From the NCBI GenBank assembly GCA_026986135.1, contig JALSPD010000046.1, forward strand, positions 1 to 15,105: a stretch of DNA of 15,105 bases, given 5' to 3'. Each line of letters opens with the position of its first letter. The first letter of the stretch is position 1. This DNA comes from DHVE2 group archaeon (GTDB lineage: Archaea; Thermoplasmatota; Thermoplasmata; Thermoplasmatales; Aciduliprofundaceae). Shown here piece after piece: positions 1 to 8,800 of this stretch. The position numbers and the translations under genes are program-made. Under the pieces are notes generated by a model that ran no database searches, was not told the origin of the DNA, and saw only the letters and a list, made by a program, of their open reading frames with translations.

Positions 1-95
1 CGTACAACCTCCTTGATAAGGGCCTTATCCACATACCCCGCCCGGGAAATCTTCCGTATGGTGTTGCGAAGTGATTCGCCCAGAGAATCAAGCAT
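1..95 (-). CDS. srp54: Signal recognition particle 54 kDa protein, N-terminus (partial)
   Basis: Only the first 31 codons are present; the gene continues beyond the left edge. The reverse strand from 95 reads MLDSLGESLRNT, then an RKISRAGYVDKALI segment, the start of the helical N domain of SRP54/Ffh. SRP54 is the GTPase that binds signal sequences and 7S RNA and brings ribosomes to the membrane through the receptor FtsY. The GTPase G domain and the methionine-rich M domain lie outside the window. The gene follows the large ATPase on the same strand after 22 nt. A TATA-like element overlapping the ATPase stop codon is positioned to give srp54 a leaderless transcript, and no strong Shine-Dalgarno is seen. 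Recognition comes from the N-terminal sequence pattern alone. Confidence 0.85.
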   Translation of the reverse strand, partial: MLDSLGESLRNTIRKISRAGYVDKALIKEVV

Positions 96-112
96 AGTCC
101 CAGAAGGGCGCT

Positions 113-129
113 TATGTTTAAAACTTTTG
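113..129 (-). promoter_or_regulatory. Predicted TATA promoter of srp54
   Basis: On the minus strand AAAGTTTTAAA occupies 127-117, so it covers the TAA stop codon of the upstream ATPase gene. It ends 21 nt before the srp54 ATG at 95, which would put the transcription start at or next to the ATG. The same 11-mer occurs upstream of metG with nearly the same spacing (23 nt). Inferred from sequence and spacing only. Confidence 0.5.
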
Positions 130-3100
130 CCCCATCTTCTCCTCAAGCGCTCTGGCCCTAGCTTCAAATCCAAGGTTACGATAAATATCTATTGCTTCCT
201 GCATGTACTTTCTCCATTCATCATCCTTCAGAGAGCGGAGGCATTCTCCATAGTAACTCAGGATCTCCGCCTTGTAGCTCATATCACCCAGAAATTCCAC
301 ATTTTCAATAGCCTTTTCAAAGTAGATTATCGCATTGCTTCTATCACCGCGGGCACATCTTATCCTTGCCCGCATTAGATGTGCCGTGGTCTCTCTTCTT
401 TTATTTCCATTCTCTCTCAAAATCCTGTAAATCTCCTCCAGTAGATCTTCCGATTCATTAATTTTCCCTTTCCTGAGAAGAAAATCCACCTTCTTAAACA
501 TCACATCCAGCTGAGTTTTTATCTCCTCAATGTTTGAAAGGTGACCTTCCGCTTTTTTCAGGTACCTCTCCGCTTCCTCCAGCATACCCTGCTCAACATA
601 CAGATCATACAGTGCAAGGTAGCCCATTATTATGTAAATTATATAGGCAATATCCTTTGCAAGCTCAATACCCTTCATTATCAACTCTCTTGCCATCTCA
701 TAATCCATAAACATTCTGTAAAGATTTCCAAGATCAATGTAGCCACTGGAAGACATATGCTTGTCTCCTATTTCCTCGGTGAGTTTTATTGATTTCTCAT
801 AGTATTCCCTTGCACGATTCGCATTACCAAACTCCATTTCCAGGGTTCCAAGGTTGTAATAGGTTATTGCAATATCCCATTTGTTGCCTATCTTCAAATC
901 ATATTCCAGAGAGATTTTGTAGTATTTCATTGCTTCCCTCACCTTTCCTATGTCAGCGTAAATGGCGGCTAAGTTGTGATATCCCATGGAGATATAGCTG
1001 TAATTGCCAATCTTCTCAGCTATGCTCATATACCTCTTTATATACTCAAGAGCACGATCCATCTCATTTATGTCCGAATAAATAACACCCAAAACATTAT
1101 AACTGTTCGCGAGGATGTCGTAATCGCCAGATTCTTTTGAGTAATCAATAGCATTTTTTGCATATTCTATGGCCTTTTCGTAGTCAGAAAGATAATAATA
1201 AACGATGGCCATGTTTCGGTAAGCTTCAGCCATATCTCTGAGACTCTGATATTTTCGGGCATATTTCAGGTACTCCCCAAGATACATCTTTGCTTCCTCA
1301 AACTTCCCCTGTTTCCACATAATATGCCCGATATTACCTGCTATCCTTCCCCTATCAATACCCCTCGCTATTTGGAGGTATTTATTAAGAATTTCAAGGG
1401 CTTCATCGTACCTCGCGAGAAGAACAAGCGATTCCGCAATTTTTATAGCCAGGTGAATATCCTCTCCTGACATCAATTTGCGATATGTGTCTATGGCTTT
1501 CTGATAATCGCCGTTCAACCTGTAAAGATCACCCAGCCTTTCCGCGATAGGACGAGTGTCAACACCATATTTTCTCGCAATTTTTAGGGCCATCTCTGCG
1601 TACTCAAGAGCATTTTTTATTGCAAGATCCTTAACCAGCATATCCACAGATTTTATCAGGAGATCAACTGATTCCTTGCTCCTTGCAAGATAAAGGTGCC
1701 TTGCTGCTTCAGGTATATCTCCCCTCTCAAGATAGTACCTTCCAATCCTCTCATGTAGCTTTCTTCTCACATCATGCGGCATTGACTCGTATATAACCTC
1801 ACGGTGAGAACTGTACTTGAATGAGACATATCCATCATCTTCATAAAGTATTTCCCTACATAATTCCAGGGATTTCCTCCAGTGAGGGGTGAGAGAATCA
1901 AGAAGATCTTTTGGTGCGCTTTCACCAGCCACGGCCACCGACCAGAGAAGATGAAGGGCAGAATCGTCCATCGCATCAACCATGGCCATTACACTCTCCC
2001 AGATGGTTTCGGGTATGCCCTCTGAATCCCCTGAAAAGTTTTTTGCAATTGAAATGGCCAGAAGAGGATTCCCCCCGCTTTTCTCATAAATAATCTCTAT
2101 GTTTTCATCAGAAATATCCCCATTAATCTGTTTCAGAATCTCACCAATCTCTTTTATTCCAAGGGGTTTCAGTCTGATAAATCTGCATCTACCGCATTTT
2201 TTCATTTCTGAAATGGCATCAAGAACTTCAGGCTCATTTATAAGGACTTCAGATCTGTAAGAAATTATGAGAAGTAGTTTTTCATTTGAAAGATTGCGTA
2301 TGAGGTAAAGAATTAGATCAATAGAGCCTCTGTCTGCCCAGTGAATGTCTTCAAAAACCACAACGAATGGATTATCCAGGGATCTTTCCCTCAACATCCA
2401 GAGAACGGCATCATAGAACCTGAGGGTATTGCTCTGAAGAGTTTGCTCTGCAGGTAAATCCATGCGGGGATGTTCATCGGCCATGGTGCTTAGGATATTC
2501 AGATGTAACCCCATAAGATGCTTAACATTTACATATACACGTCTTCCACGTATGGTGGCGTGATCAACCACATCTTTTAGCCATACATATATCCTGCGTA
2601 TGCCATGATGTTTTATGAGCACAGGAAGAAAATCTATACCAACATCCCTTCCCGAATCAAGAGCGTTGATGATGCTGTCAAATATATCAAAATAAAGCCT
2701 GTCCGGAGAGATCTTAGATATATCTGAAAATACCCAAACACCTTCAGGAAATCCATCTTCATCGCTTAAAATGAGTGATTTTTCATCTAAATTCATGCCT
2801 ATATCAAATGAGTGCATCTCCTCAAATAGGGAGGAAATAATCCCCCTCTCGTCCTCAGTTAGATGCTCCATCCAACCTGAAAAAACCACAATTCTGTTTG
2901 AGGTGTAGGATTTAAGTGCCCTTATGAAATCAGCTACCGCCTCTATCCCATTCATATAAACAAGATAATTCAGGTTTTCAACCACAACACCCTCAAAACC
3001 CGCTTTGAAAAGATCTATTATCTTTGGAAGCAAATAGAACTCAAGGGGTCTCGGTTTCACATTTTTATCCCCTTTCAATCCCGTGATCCATATACCCTCA

Positions 3101-3522
3101 CCGAACCTTCGGGGAGACAAAAGAGCCAATTTTTTTCTGGAGGATAGTATTTTAAATAGCTCCAGAGATGCACCTCCCCGATTTTCATCTATGAAAACCA
3201 TTTTTGGGTTCTCCACCAGAGTATCTGCGAGTTTTTTCAGTTTCATTCTCTGATGCTCTTCCTCTATCCTCCGAATGCTGCCATACTCCTTAAGAGATTC
3301 CTTCACAAGAGAATATGGAGTGGAGCGATTTTCAATCCGTCCACGGGCACGAAGAAAACTTGCACCTGTGGATTTCAGAAACCTGTCTATGAGAGTGGTT
3401 TTCCCTATACCTGCAGGCCCCTCTATCACAAAAATGCGAGCATTTCCCTTGCTGGCCTCGGAGTATTCCCTTTTGAGTTCGGCAAGTTCCCTCCGACGAT
3501 TAACAAATTCAAGCGAATTCAA
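118..3522 (-). CDS. STAND/AAA-type ATPase with inserted tandem DUF835-like domains and C-terminal TPR array (paralogue 1)
   Basis: A 1134-residue protein if it starts at TTG 3522. Residues 35-42 (GPAGIGKT) form Walker A. Residues about 387-397 (VVVFEDIHWAD) form a Walker B of the MalT/AAA_16 type, followed by a sensor-like strand ending in SYR (about 421-423) and a GGNPLL motif (about 483-488). Between Walker A and B sits an insertion of about 280 residues holding two related units (about 106-238 and 250-352) that resemble DUF835; each has a G-I/V-W strand and an NGI or HGI motif. From about residue 584 to the end are TPR-like helical repeats of about 40 residues. No signal peptide, membrane segment, nuclease or helix-turn-helix is visible. 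TTG 3522 is preferred because MNSLEFVNRRREL aligns with the N-terminus of the paralogue at 5828-9310, and the ATG at 3546 lies inside the TATA box. Probably an NTP-driven signalling switch; ligand and output are unknown. Confidence 0.85.
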   Translation of the reverse strand: MNSLEFVNRRRELAELKREYSEASKGNARIFVIEGPAGIGKTTLIDRFLKSTGASFLRARGRIENRSTPYSLVKESLKEYGSIRRIEEEHQRMKLKKLADTLVENPKMVFIDENRGGASLELFKILSSRKKLALLSPRRFGEGIWITGLKGDKNVKPRPLEFYLLPKIIDLFKAGFEGVVVENLNYLVYMNGIEAVADFIRALKSYTSNRIVVFSGWMEHLTEDERGIISSLFEEMHSFDIGMNLDEKSLILSDEDGFPEGVWVFSDISKISPDRLYFDIFDSIINALDSGRDVGIDFLPVLIKHHGIRRIYVWLKDVVDHATIRGRRVYVNVKHLMGLHLNILSTMADEHPRMDLPAEQTLQSNTLRFYDAVLWMLRERSLDNPFVVVFEDIHWADRGSIDLILYLIRNLSNEKLLLIISYRSEVLINEPEVLDAISEMKKCGRCRFIRLKPLGIKEIGEILKQINGDISDENIEIIYEKSGGNPLLAISIAKNFSGDSEGIPETIWESVMAMVDAMDDSALHLLWSVAVAGESAPKDLLDSLTPHWRKSLELCREILYEDDGYVSFKYSSHREVIYESMPHDVRRKLHERIGRYYLERGDIPEAARHLYLARSKESVDLLIKSVDMLVKDLAIKNALEYAEMALKIARKYGVDTRPIAERLGDLYRLNGDYQKAIDTYRKLMSGEDIHLAIKIAESLVLLARYDEALEILNKYLQIARGIDRGRIAGNIGHIMWKQGKFEEAKMYLGEYLKYARKYQSLRDMAEAYRNMAIVYYYLSDYEKAIEYAKNAIDYSKESGDYDILANSYNVLGVIYSDINEMDRALEYIKRYMSIAEKIGNYSYISMGYHNLAAIYADIGKVREAMKYYKISLEYDLKIGNKWDIAITYYNLGTLEMEFGNANRAREYYEKSIKLTEEIGDKHMSSSGYIDLGNLYRMFMDYEMARELIMKGIELAKDIAYIIYIIMGYLALYDLYVEQGMLEEAERYLKKAEGHLSNIEEIKTQLDVMFKKVDFLLRKGKINESEDLLEEIYRILRENGNKRRETTAHLMRARIRCARGDRSNAIIYFEKAIENVEFLGDMSYKAEILSYYGECLRSLKDDEWRKYMQEAIDIYRNLGFEARARALEEKMGQKF

Positions 3523-3544
3523 CGGTATGATTAATGCCAACCAC

Positions 3545-3556
3545 ATATATAATCTT
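3545..3556 (-). promoter_or_regulatory. TATA box of ATPase paralogue 1
   Basis: The minus strand reads AAGATTATATAT across 3556-3545. The box ends 22 nt before the TTG start at 3522, predicting a leaderless transcript. It overlaps the upstream in-frame ATG (3544-3546), which argues against that ATG as the start. Confidence 0.6.
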
Positions 3557-3583
3557 AGGGGAAAACGATGGCATTAGGAAAAA

Positions 3584-3593
3584 GATATAAGTA
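3584..3593 (+). promoter_or_regulatory. TATA box of the tRNA-His / priL unit
   Basis: GATATAAGTA at 3584-3593, preceded by an A-rich stretch that could serve as BRE. It ends 23 nt before the first base of tRNA-His. The box is centred about 27 nt upstream of position 3616, so initiation is expected at or within a base or two of the mature tRNA 5' end. Confidence 0.6.
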
Positions 3594-3616
3594 TGTTTTC
3601 ACATTCCCCACCGCAT

Positions 3617-3689
3617 GGCCGGGATAGGGTAGGGGCTATCCTGTGGGACTGTGGATCCCACGACCCGGGTTCAAATCCCGGTCCCGGCC
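3617..3689 (+). tRNA. tRNA-His (anticodon GTG)
   Basis: The cloverleaf folds by eye. Acceptor stem GCCGGGA (3618-3624) pairs with TCCCGGC (3682-3688). The D arm has stem GGGT/ATCC (3627-3630 with 3638-3641). The anticodon stem TGGGA/TCCCA (3644-3648, 3656-3660) closes the loop CTGTGGA with anticodon GTG at 3651-3653. The T arm is CCGGG/CCCGG (3665-3669, 3677-3681) with loop TTCAAAT. The histidine identity pair is present: an encoded extra G(-1) at 3617 opposite C73 at 3689. There is no intron, and the 3' CCA is not encoded, so it must be added. A TATA box lies 23 nt upstream, and priL begins 4 nt downstream. Confidence 0.96.
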
Positions 3690-3693
3690 CTGA

Positions 3694-4755
3694 ATGAATC
3701 TCCGCATGCTTGCAAGATACCCATTTCTTCCAGAGGCAAGTGAGGTTCTGGATTCCATAACCATAGAGGATCTGCTTGACGGTGATGAGTATTATGATGC
3801 TCGTAACCTTGGTATAATGCGTGTTAAATACGCTTTGACCGGGGAAAAAATAAAATTACCCCCACCAACATCCGACAAAAATTTACTCACTACATTCCTT
3901 TCATTCATCGTGGCAAAATTGATATTGATAGCACTTCAAGACCCTGTTGTAACCAGAAGATTTGCGAATGTGGAAAGGGACAGGCTGGAGAGGTACCTTT
4001 CAGAATTGCAGGACGACATTGAACCCGTTGCGAATGCTATGAAAATAAGGTACAGGAAACACGATGATCATTACTACATACACTTCATTGACTTCATAAA
4101 ATACGCAAAAAATTTCAGTTCAGAGGAATTCAGACTGCTATACCAGAAGGTAAAGAAAGGATGGCTGCCTTTAAAACGGGAAAGATTCATAAAGATCCTT
4201 AGAGAGGCTTTTGTGGAGAATCTCGTCACGGAAATTGAAAACAGAAAAGATAGGGCTCCTGTGCTGAAAAGTGTTTTAGGGGAAGTAATTGAGGAGATTG
4301 AAAGGCTCAAAGACGAGTATGTGTCCACTTATACCTCTGCAGATCTAGGAGAGGTTGAAGTTGAGGCTTTTCCCCCATGCATAAAAGCCATAATTGCAAA
4401 AATTCAGCAGGGCATAAATGTGCCCCATGAAGCGAGATTTACCCTTGTGACTTTTCTTCACAAGATAGGAATGAGCAAAGAGGATATTCTAAAAGTTTTT
4501 TCCACAGTCCCCGATTTTAGAAAGGATCTTACCCTGTATCAGATAAGGCATATAACTGGAGAGATCTCAGGTAAGGAATACAGCGTCCCGAAATGCTCAA
4601 CACTTCGTTCCTACGGGCTATGCATAAAGGATAGCGCCAATGATAAACTCTGCGATAAGGAATGGATGACTCACCCCCTGCTTTATTACAAAATAAAAAA
4701 AGAAGGATTCAAGAAAGCATCTTCCAGGCAGAATAAAACCTCTGAAGAGCAGTAA
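3694..4755 (+). CDS. priL: DNA primase large subunit PriL
   Basis: A 353-residue protein matching archaeal/eukaryotic-type primase large subunits in length and layout. PriL partners catalytic PriS and controls RNA/DNA primer synthesis at replication. The N-terminal half is helical. The C-terminal domain carries the four conserved cysteines that bind the 4Fe-4S cluster: C229 (in FPPC), C301 (KCSTL), C310 (YGLC) and C320 (KLC). PriS is not in the window. The ATG at 3694 lies 4 nt after the tRNA-His 3' end; an alternative ATG is codon 5 (3706). No TATA box or Shine-Dalgarno lies between tRNA and gene, so priL is probably transcribed with tRNA-His and freed by tRNA 3' processing, leaving a 4-nt leader. 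Its last 47 nt overlap the convergent phosphatidyltransferase gene. Confidence 0.92.
   Translation: MNLRMLARYPFLPEASEVLDSITIEDLLDGDEYYDARNLGIMRVKYALTGEKIKLPPPTSDKNLLTTFLSFIVAKLILIALQDPVVTRRFANVERDRLERYLSELQDDIEPVANAMKIRYRKHDDHYYIHFIDFIKYAKNFSSEEFRLLYQKVKKGWLPLKRERFIKILREAFVENLVTEIENRKDRAPVLKSVLGEVIEEIERLKDEYVSTYTSADLGEVEVEAFPPCIKAIIAKIQQGINVPHEARFTLVTFLHKIGMSKEDILKVFSTVPDFRKDLTLYQIRHITGEISGKEYSVPKCSTLRSYGLCIKDSANDKLCDKEWMTHPLLYYKIKKEGFKKASSRQNKTSEEQ
4694..4701 (-). terminator. T-tract terminator of the minus-strand ATPase-kinase-phosphatidyltransferase operon
   Basis: A run of seven T on the minus strand (plus-strand A's at 4695-4701), continuing as TATTTTG, begins 8 nt after the phosphatidyltransferase stop codon. 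Archaeal RNA polymerase commonly terminates at such U-tracts without a hairpin. The tract lies within the coding 3' end of priL on the other strand. Confidence 0.45.
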
Positions 4756-5293
4756 TGTTACCCAGAATTGCAAAAATAAGAAGAACCCAGTCAGTAACGG
4801 ACAAATAATACCCCCACCAGAAGAACTGCAATATAGGTAGGAGCATGAGTATGACGAGTCTGTCTGCCCTTCCAAGAATTCCACCGTATATGCGTCCAAG
4901 CCCGAGAGCCTGAGCCTGCGTACCCATATAACTGGTCATATACACACCCACCAGGGCAAATATGCCAATCCACATTGTGGCGTAGGGGCTGAAAATAATT
5001 CCCAAGAGAATTATTGTATCTGCGTATCTATCTATGGCATGGTCAAGAAAATCTCCCTTTTTTGATGCGAGATTGCGCATGCGAGCAACCTTGCCATCAA
5101 TAGCATCAAGGAGCGCTGAGATGAATATGAATATGAATGAGAGAAACAACCAGGAAAGATAATAGGAGAGAGATGCAAAAAAGGCTATGACAAGCGAGAT
5201 CAGGGTAATCGTATTTGGATGCAGCCGCATAAAAGGTCTGGATAGGGATGTGAGGATACCATCTACCCTGGCCCTATAATTGTTCAGTACCAT
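4709..5293 (-). CDS. CDP-alcohol phosphatidyltransferase, probably archaetidylinositol phosphate synthase
   Basis: A 194-residue integral membrane enzyme that transfers an alcohol phosphate onto a CDP-activated archaeal lipid, releasing CMP. The family signature is complete: D63xxD66G67, A70R71, then G80xxxD84xxxD88. These residues bind two metal ions and the CDP group. About five or six hydrophobic helices are visible from residue 28 to 184. The segment YMGTQAQALGLGR (about 122-134), followed by YGGILGRADR, resembles archaeal enzymes annotated as archaetidylinositol phosphate synthase, a step in archaeal inositol-lipid synthesis; that substrate is inferred from family resemblance. The ATG at 5293 overlaps the end of the kinase gene (ATGGTACTGA), with a GGGGGAGAT Shine-Dalgarno 6 nt upstream, so translation is coupled. 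The 3' end overlaps priL. Confidence 0.85.
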   Translation of the reverse strand: MVLNNYRARVDGILTSLSRPFMRLHPNTITLISLVIAFFASLSYYLSWLFLSFIFIFISALLDAIDGKVARMRNLASKKGDFLDHAIDRYADTIILLGIIFSPYATMWIGIFALVGVYMTSYMGTQAQALGLGRIYGGILGRADRLVILMLLPILQFFWWGYYLSVTDWVLLIFAILGNITALQRFYSAWKMLS

Positions 5294-5802
5294 TTTAAGA
5301 TCTCCCCCATGTAACTTATTCTTCTTCTGTACTCTTCGCCTTCCCCAGAGATTATACGGTTAACTGCATCAGCCACTTGTTCAGGAGTTAAGATGGATGT
5401 GTCTATTTCAAAAACTTTTTCCTCGGGAAACTTGGCCAGACACTCCTCGGCAATTATGCCCATAGCCTCTGCCTCAACATTCTCCATAATCTTTATGTCA
5501 CGATAACCTCTGCGCGCCAGTCTGCGCTTTAGCTCGTCTGGATGGCACCTGAGAACTATAGCCATATCCACAGGCATCTCATGGGAATAGTGTCCCTCTA
5601 TTATCACATCACCTTCAAGCTCCATGTGTTCTATTTTTTCCCTGAGCATATCTATATCTACCACATAGGTATCACGGGCTTCATCATAATAAACTCGCGT
5701 ATCCTTGAAATCCTTCAAGTAAATAACCCGATACTTTTTCTCAAGAATACGTGCCACTGTGGTTTTACCTGTGCCAGGTGTTCCTGTTAGTGCAACAATC
5801 AT
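5284..5802 (-). CDS. AK6/Fap7-type adenylate kinase-like NTPase
   Basis: A 172-residue P-loop kinase of the AK6 (hCINAP/Fap7) family. Walker A is GTPGTGKTT at 7-15, EGHYSH at 69-74 is the substrate-side motif typical of this family, and a short basic lid follows (RCHPDELKRRLARRGYRD, about 85-102). Archaeal and eukaryotic homologues show adenylate kinase/ATPase activity and assist small-subunit ribosome maturation through ribosomal protein uS11; this role is transferred by homology. The protein is cytosolic with no membrane segment. It lies 25 nt downstream of ATPase paralogue 2 and overlaps the phosphatidyltransferase by 10 nt, so the three likely form an operon. A GGTGGTGAT Shine-Dalgarno 6 nt before the ATG fixes the start. 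Confidence 0.88.
   Translation of the reverse strand: MIVALTGTPGTGKTTVARILEKKYRVIYLKDFKDTRVYYDEARDTYVVDIDMLREKIEHMELEGDVIIEGHYSHEMPVDMAIVLRCHPDELKRRLARRGYRDIKIMENVEAEAMGIIAEECLAKFPEEKVFEIDTSILTPEQVADAVNRIISGEGEEYRRRISYMGEILKWY
5300..5308 (-). promoter_or_regulatory. Shine-Dalgarno of the phosphatidyltransferase gene
   Basis: GGGGGAGAT on the minus strand, 6 nt before the ATG at 5293. It lies inside the 3' end of the kinase gene and supports translational coupling. Confidence 0.6.
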
Positions 5803-5808
5803 GGGAAA

Positions 5809-5817
5809 ATCACCACC
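5809..5817 (-). promoter_or_regulatory. Shine-Dalgarno of the AK6-like kinase gene
   Basis: GGTGGTGAT on the minus strand, one mismatch from the ideal GGAGGTGAT complement of the archaeal 16S 3' end, 6 nt before the ATG at 5802. Confidence 0.65.
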
Positions 5818-5827
5818 TTCTCAGATT

Positions 5828-8800
5828 TTATTTTTTTAGTAATTTTTGCATTCTCTCTTCAATTTCTCTGGCCCATCTCATGTTGTTAAGATCTCTGTAC
5901 AGGGTATAGGCATATTGATAGTATTTCTTGGCTTCATCAATGTTGAATTTTTCAAGACATTCAGCGTACAATCTATATGCCTCCGCAAGCCATTTCTTCT
6001 TGTTCCTTTTCTTCTCCTTCTCAATGGCATCTTCAAAGAATATGGTAGCATTGTTGTAATCTCCACGTGCACACCGAATACGCGCCCTCAGGCTAAGTAA
6101 ATAGACTTCCTCCTCAGAATACTCAATCTCCTCCGAAAGTTTTATGCACTTCTCCACAAACTCCTCTGCTTTGTTAAGATCGCCCATGGAAAGGTACAAC
6201 TCGGCCCATGTCTCCATTATAGCCAGGCGGGAATACGGATCGTTTGAATTTCTGAGGTACTTTTCCGCATGCTTTATGTGCTTCTCAGCTTCTGAGTAAT
6301 TACCCATTTCAATGTATATCATTGCAAGGGTTATCTCCGCAGATATAATGCTGTCAAAGTAATTCTCAGCTTTTGCTATTCTTAGAGCCTTGTTTAAGCA
6401 CCCAATAGCCTCATCGTAATACCTTATCTGATGGTAGAAACTCCCGAGGTTTATATAAGCACTGCACATGTTGTATGTGTCCCCTATTTCCTCAGCATAT
6501 TTAAGGCTCTTTTTCAAGTACTCTATAGCCTTCATTGAATCCCCATTCTCGCTTTCAACCACAGCAAGGTTGTTGTATGAGATTGCCAGATCTCTCTTGT
6601 TCCCAAGTTTATAGTTGAAATCAAGGGAGAGCAAGTAGTAATTCCTGGCCTTTTCAAAATCGCCCATCCTATCGTAAATCAACGCGAGATTATTATACGC
6701 CTTTGATATATAATCGTAATTCCCAAGTTTCTCCACAATTTCCAGATACTTTTTGAAGTACTGCAGGGCATCATCAATCAGGTTTTTACGGTGGTAAATT
6801 ACCCCGACAACATTGTAAGCGTTGGCAATTAGATCATACCGTCCAGATTCTATGGCCATATCAAGAGCCTTCTTTGCAAATTTAAGAGCCTCATCATAAT
6901 CCGAGAAATAATAATGCACTATTGCCATGTTCCGGTATGCCTCGGACATGTCCTCAGCACTCTTATATTTCCTAGCAATCTTAAGATACTCCTCAAGGTA
7001 CTGTTTAGCCTCTTCAAAATCACCCAGATGCCATTTTACAACGCCTATTTTACCCGCAATTCTCCCCTTTTCAAGACCCTTTGCACGATCGCGATACTTT
7101 GTGAGTATCAAAAGGGATTTGTCATATAACCCGAGGGATTCATAGCACCCAGCTATCTTAACACTTATTGATACCGCATGCGGACTCTCTTCCTTTACTG
7201 CCCTCTCGTACATCTCAATTGCCTTTTTGTACTCTCCAGCCATCCTGTAAAGATCTCCTATTCTCTCATATATGCTGGCAAGTTCTCCCTTAAGGCGGTA
7301 TTTATTCGCAATTTCAAGCGCCATCTTACAGTAGTCAATGGCATCCCTTATTGCGAGATCCCTGAGGCTCTTTTCTGATGCCTTCCGAAGGAACTCTAAT
7401 GCTCTATGATCTCCAGCAAGATAGTAATGCTTTGCCGCATCAACAATCTCACCCATTTTCTCGTATATCTCCCCAAGTTTGCGGTGAATCTCCACCCTTG
7501 TATCCTTGGATGAAAGACGGTAAATTATATCCCTGTAAATGCTAAACCTGAAGCGTATAATCCCATTATTCACTTCAACGAATTTGCCTTTTATCTTTTT
7601 AAGCCTATCTTTCCACTTTGGATAGATCCTTTTAACAACATCAACAGGAGCTTCTTCCCCAATAACAGAAAGAACGGTTAAAAAATGAAGTGTGCGGTCA
7701 TCAAGCATTTCAAGCTGAAGTTCTACGCTCTCCCTTATTGTCTCAGGAACACTGGAATTTTCATTACGTATATGCTCAACAATTGACAATGCAAGAAGTG
7801 GGTTTCCCTCACTTTTCTCATAAATCTCATCAACATCCTGCTCTGTAAGAAATTTAAACTGTGATTTCAGAAGTTCTCTTAAGCTATCACGATCAAGGCC
7901 GCGAAGTCTTATAAGATCCGTGTTCTCAAGATTCTGCACATCTTCCATTATCTCGGCAGCTTCTTCATCGTTTACAAGATCACTCCCCCTGTATGTTCCT
8001 ATGATCAGAATCCTGCTCTTACCTATATTCCTTGCAAGATATCTTAGAAGTTCAAGAGAACTCTTATCACTCCATTGCAAATCTTCAAGAAGCATAATTA
8101 TAAGTCTTTTCTTGGAGGTGTAATCAAGAAAATTGAAGATGGAATCATAGAACTTTATCGCCTCTGCCTCTCCCACATCCTCATATTTCACATGACGTAT
8201 GAGCATGGATTCATCCACAAGATCATGGATCATATCCACATGTTTATCGCTCAACCCCTTGGAAATTACATAAACCCTCCTTTTGAGTTTATCTGCAAAA
8301 TCAGCCACTGCCTTTAACCACACAAACACCTTCCTTATGCCATTGTAATGAATCAAATAAGGAAGACAATCAAGCACTATATCGTGTCCACTTTCCATCT
8401 CCCTGGATATTGTTTCAAAAATTTCAAAATCCAGGCGGTGCGGATCAAGGGGACTTTCTCCCACAGTGTATTTACCAACACCCCTCCTTGAAGATAAAAT
8501 CACAGCATCACTGGAGTCAACATCCTCAAGAGATGGAACAAGAAACATACTTGCATTAGTTCTGTGCCTCACGAACTCCAGGGAGAGAACATCATCAAAG
8601 CACGCAAAAAGCTTATTTTTCTCCTCATCGGTTAGGTGCTCAGATCTTCCCGATACTATCACCACATGCCGGGATACAGTGGCTGAATAAAGCGTGTGCA
8701 GAAAATCCACAACCCTATCAATCCCGTTGAGGTATATCAAGTAATTTACATTTTCAATGAAAATAACCTTTTCCCCATCTCCTCTTAAAATATCGTATAT

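Noticed and set aside
13..378. A 121-codon plus-strand open frame at the left edge
   Set aside because: It is antisense to the srp54 start and the ATPase C-terminus, both recognisable, and its product resembles nothing.
3617..3689. An intron in tRNA-His
   Set aside because: The anticodon loop is a normal 7 nt and all arms close without extra sequence.
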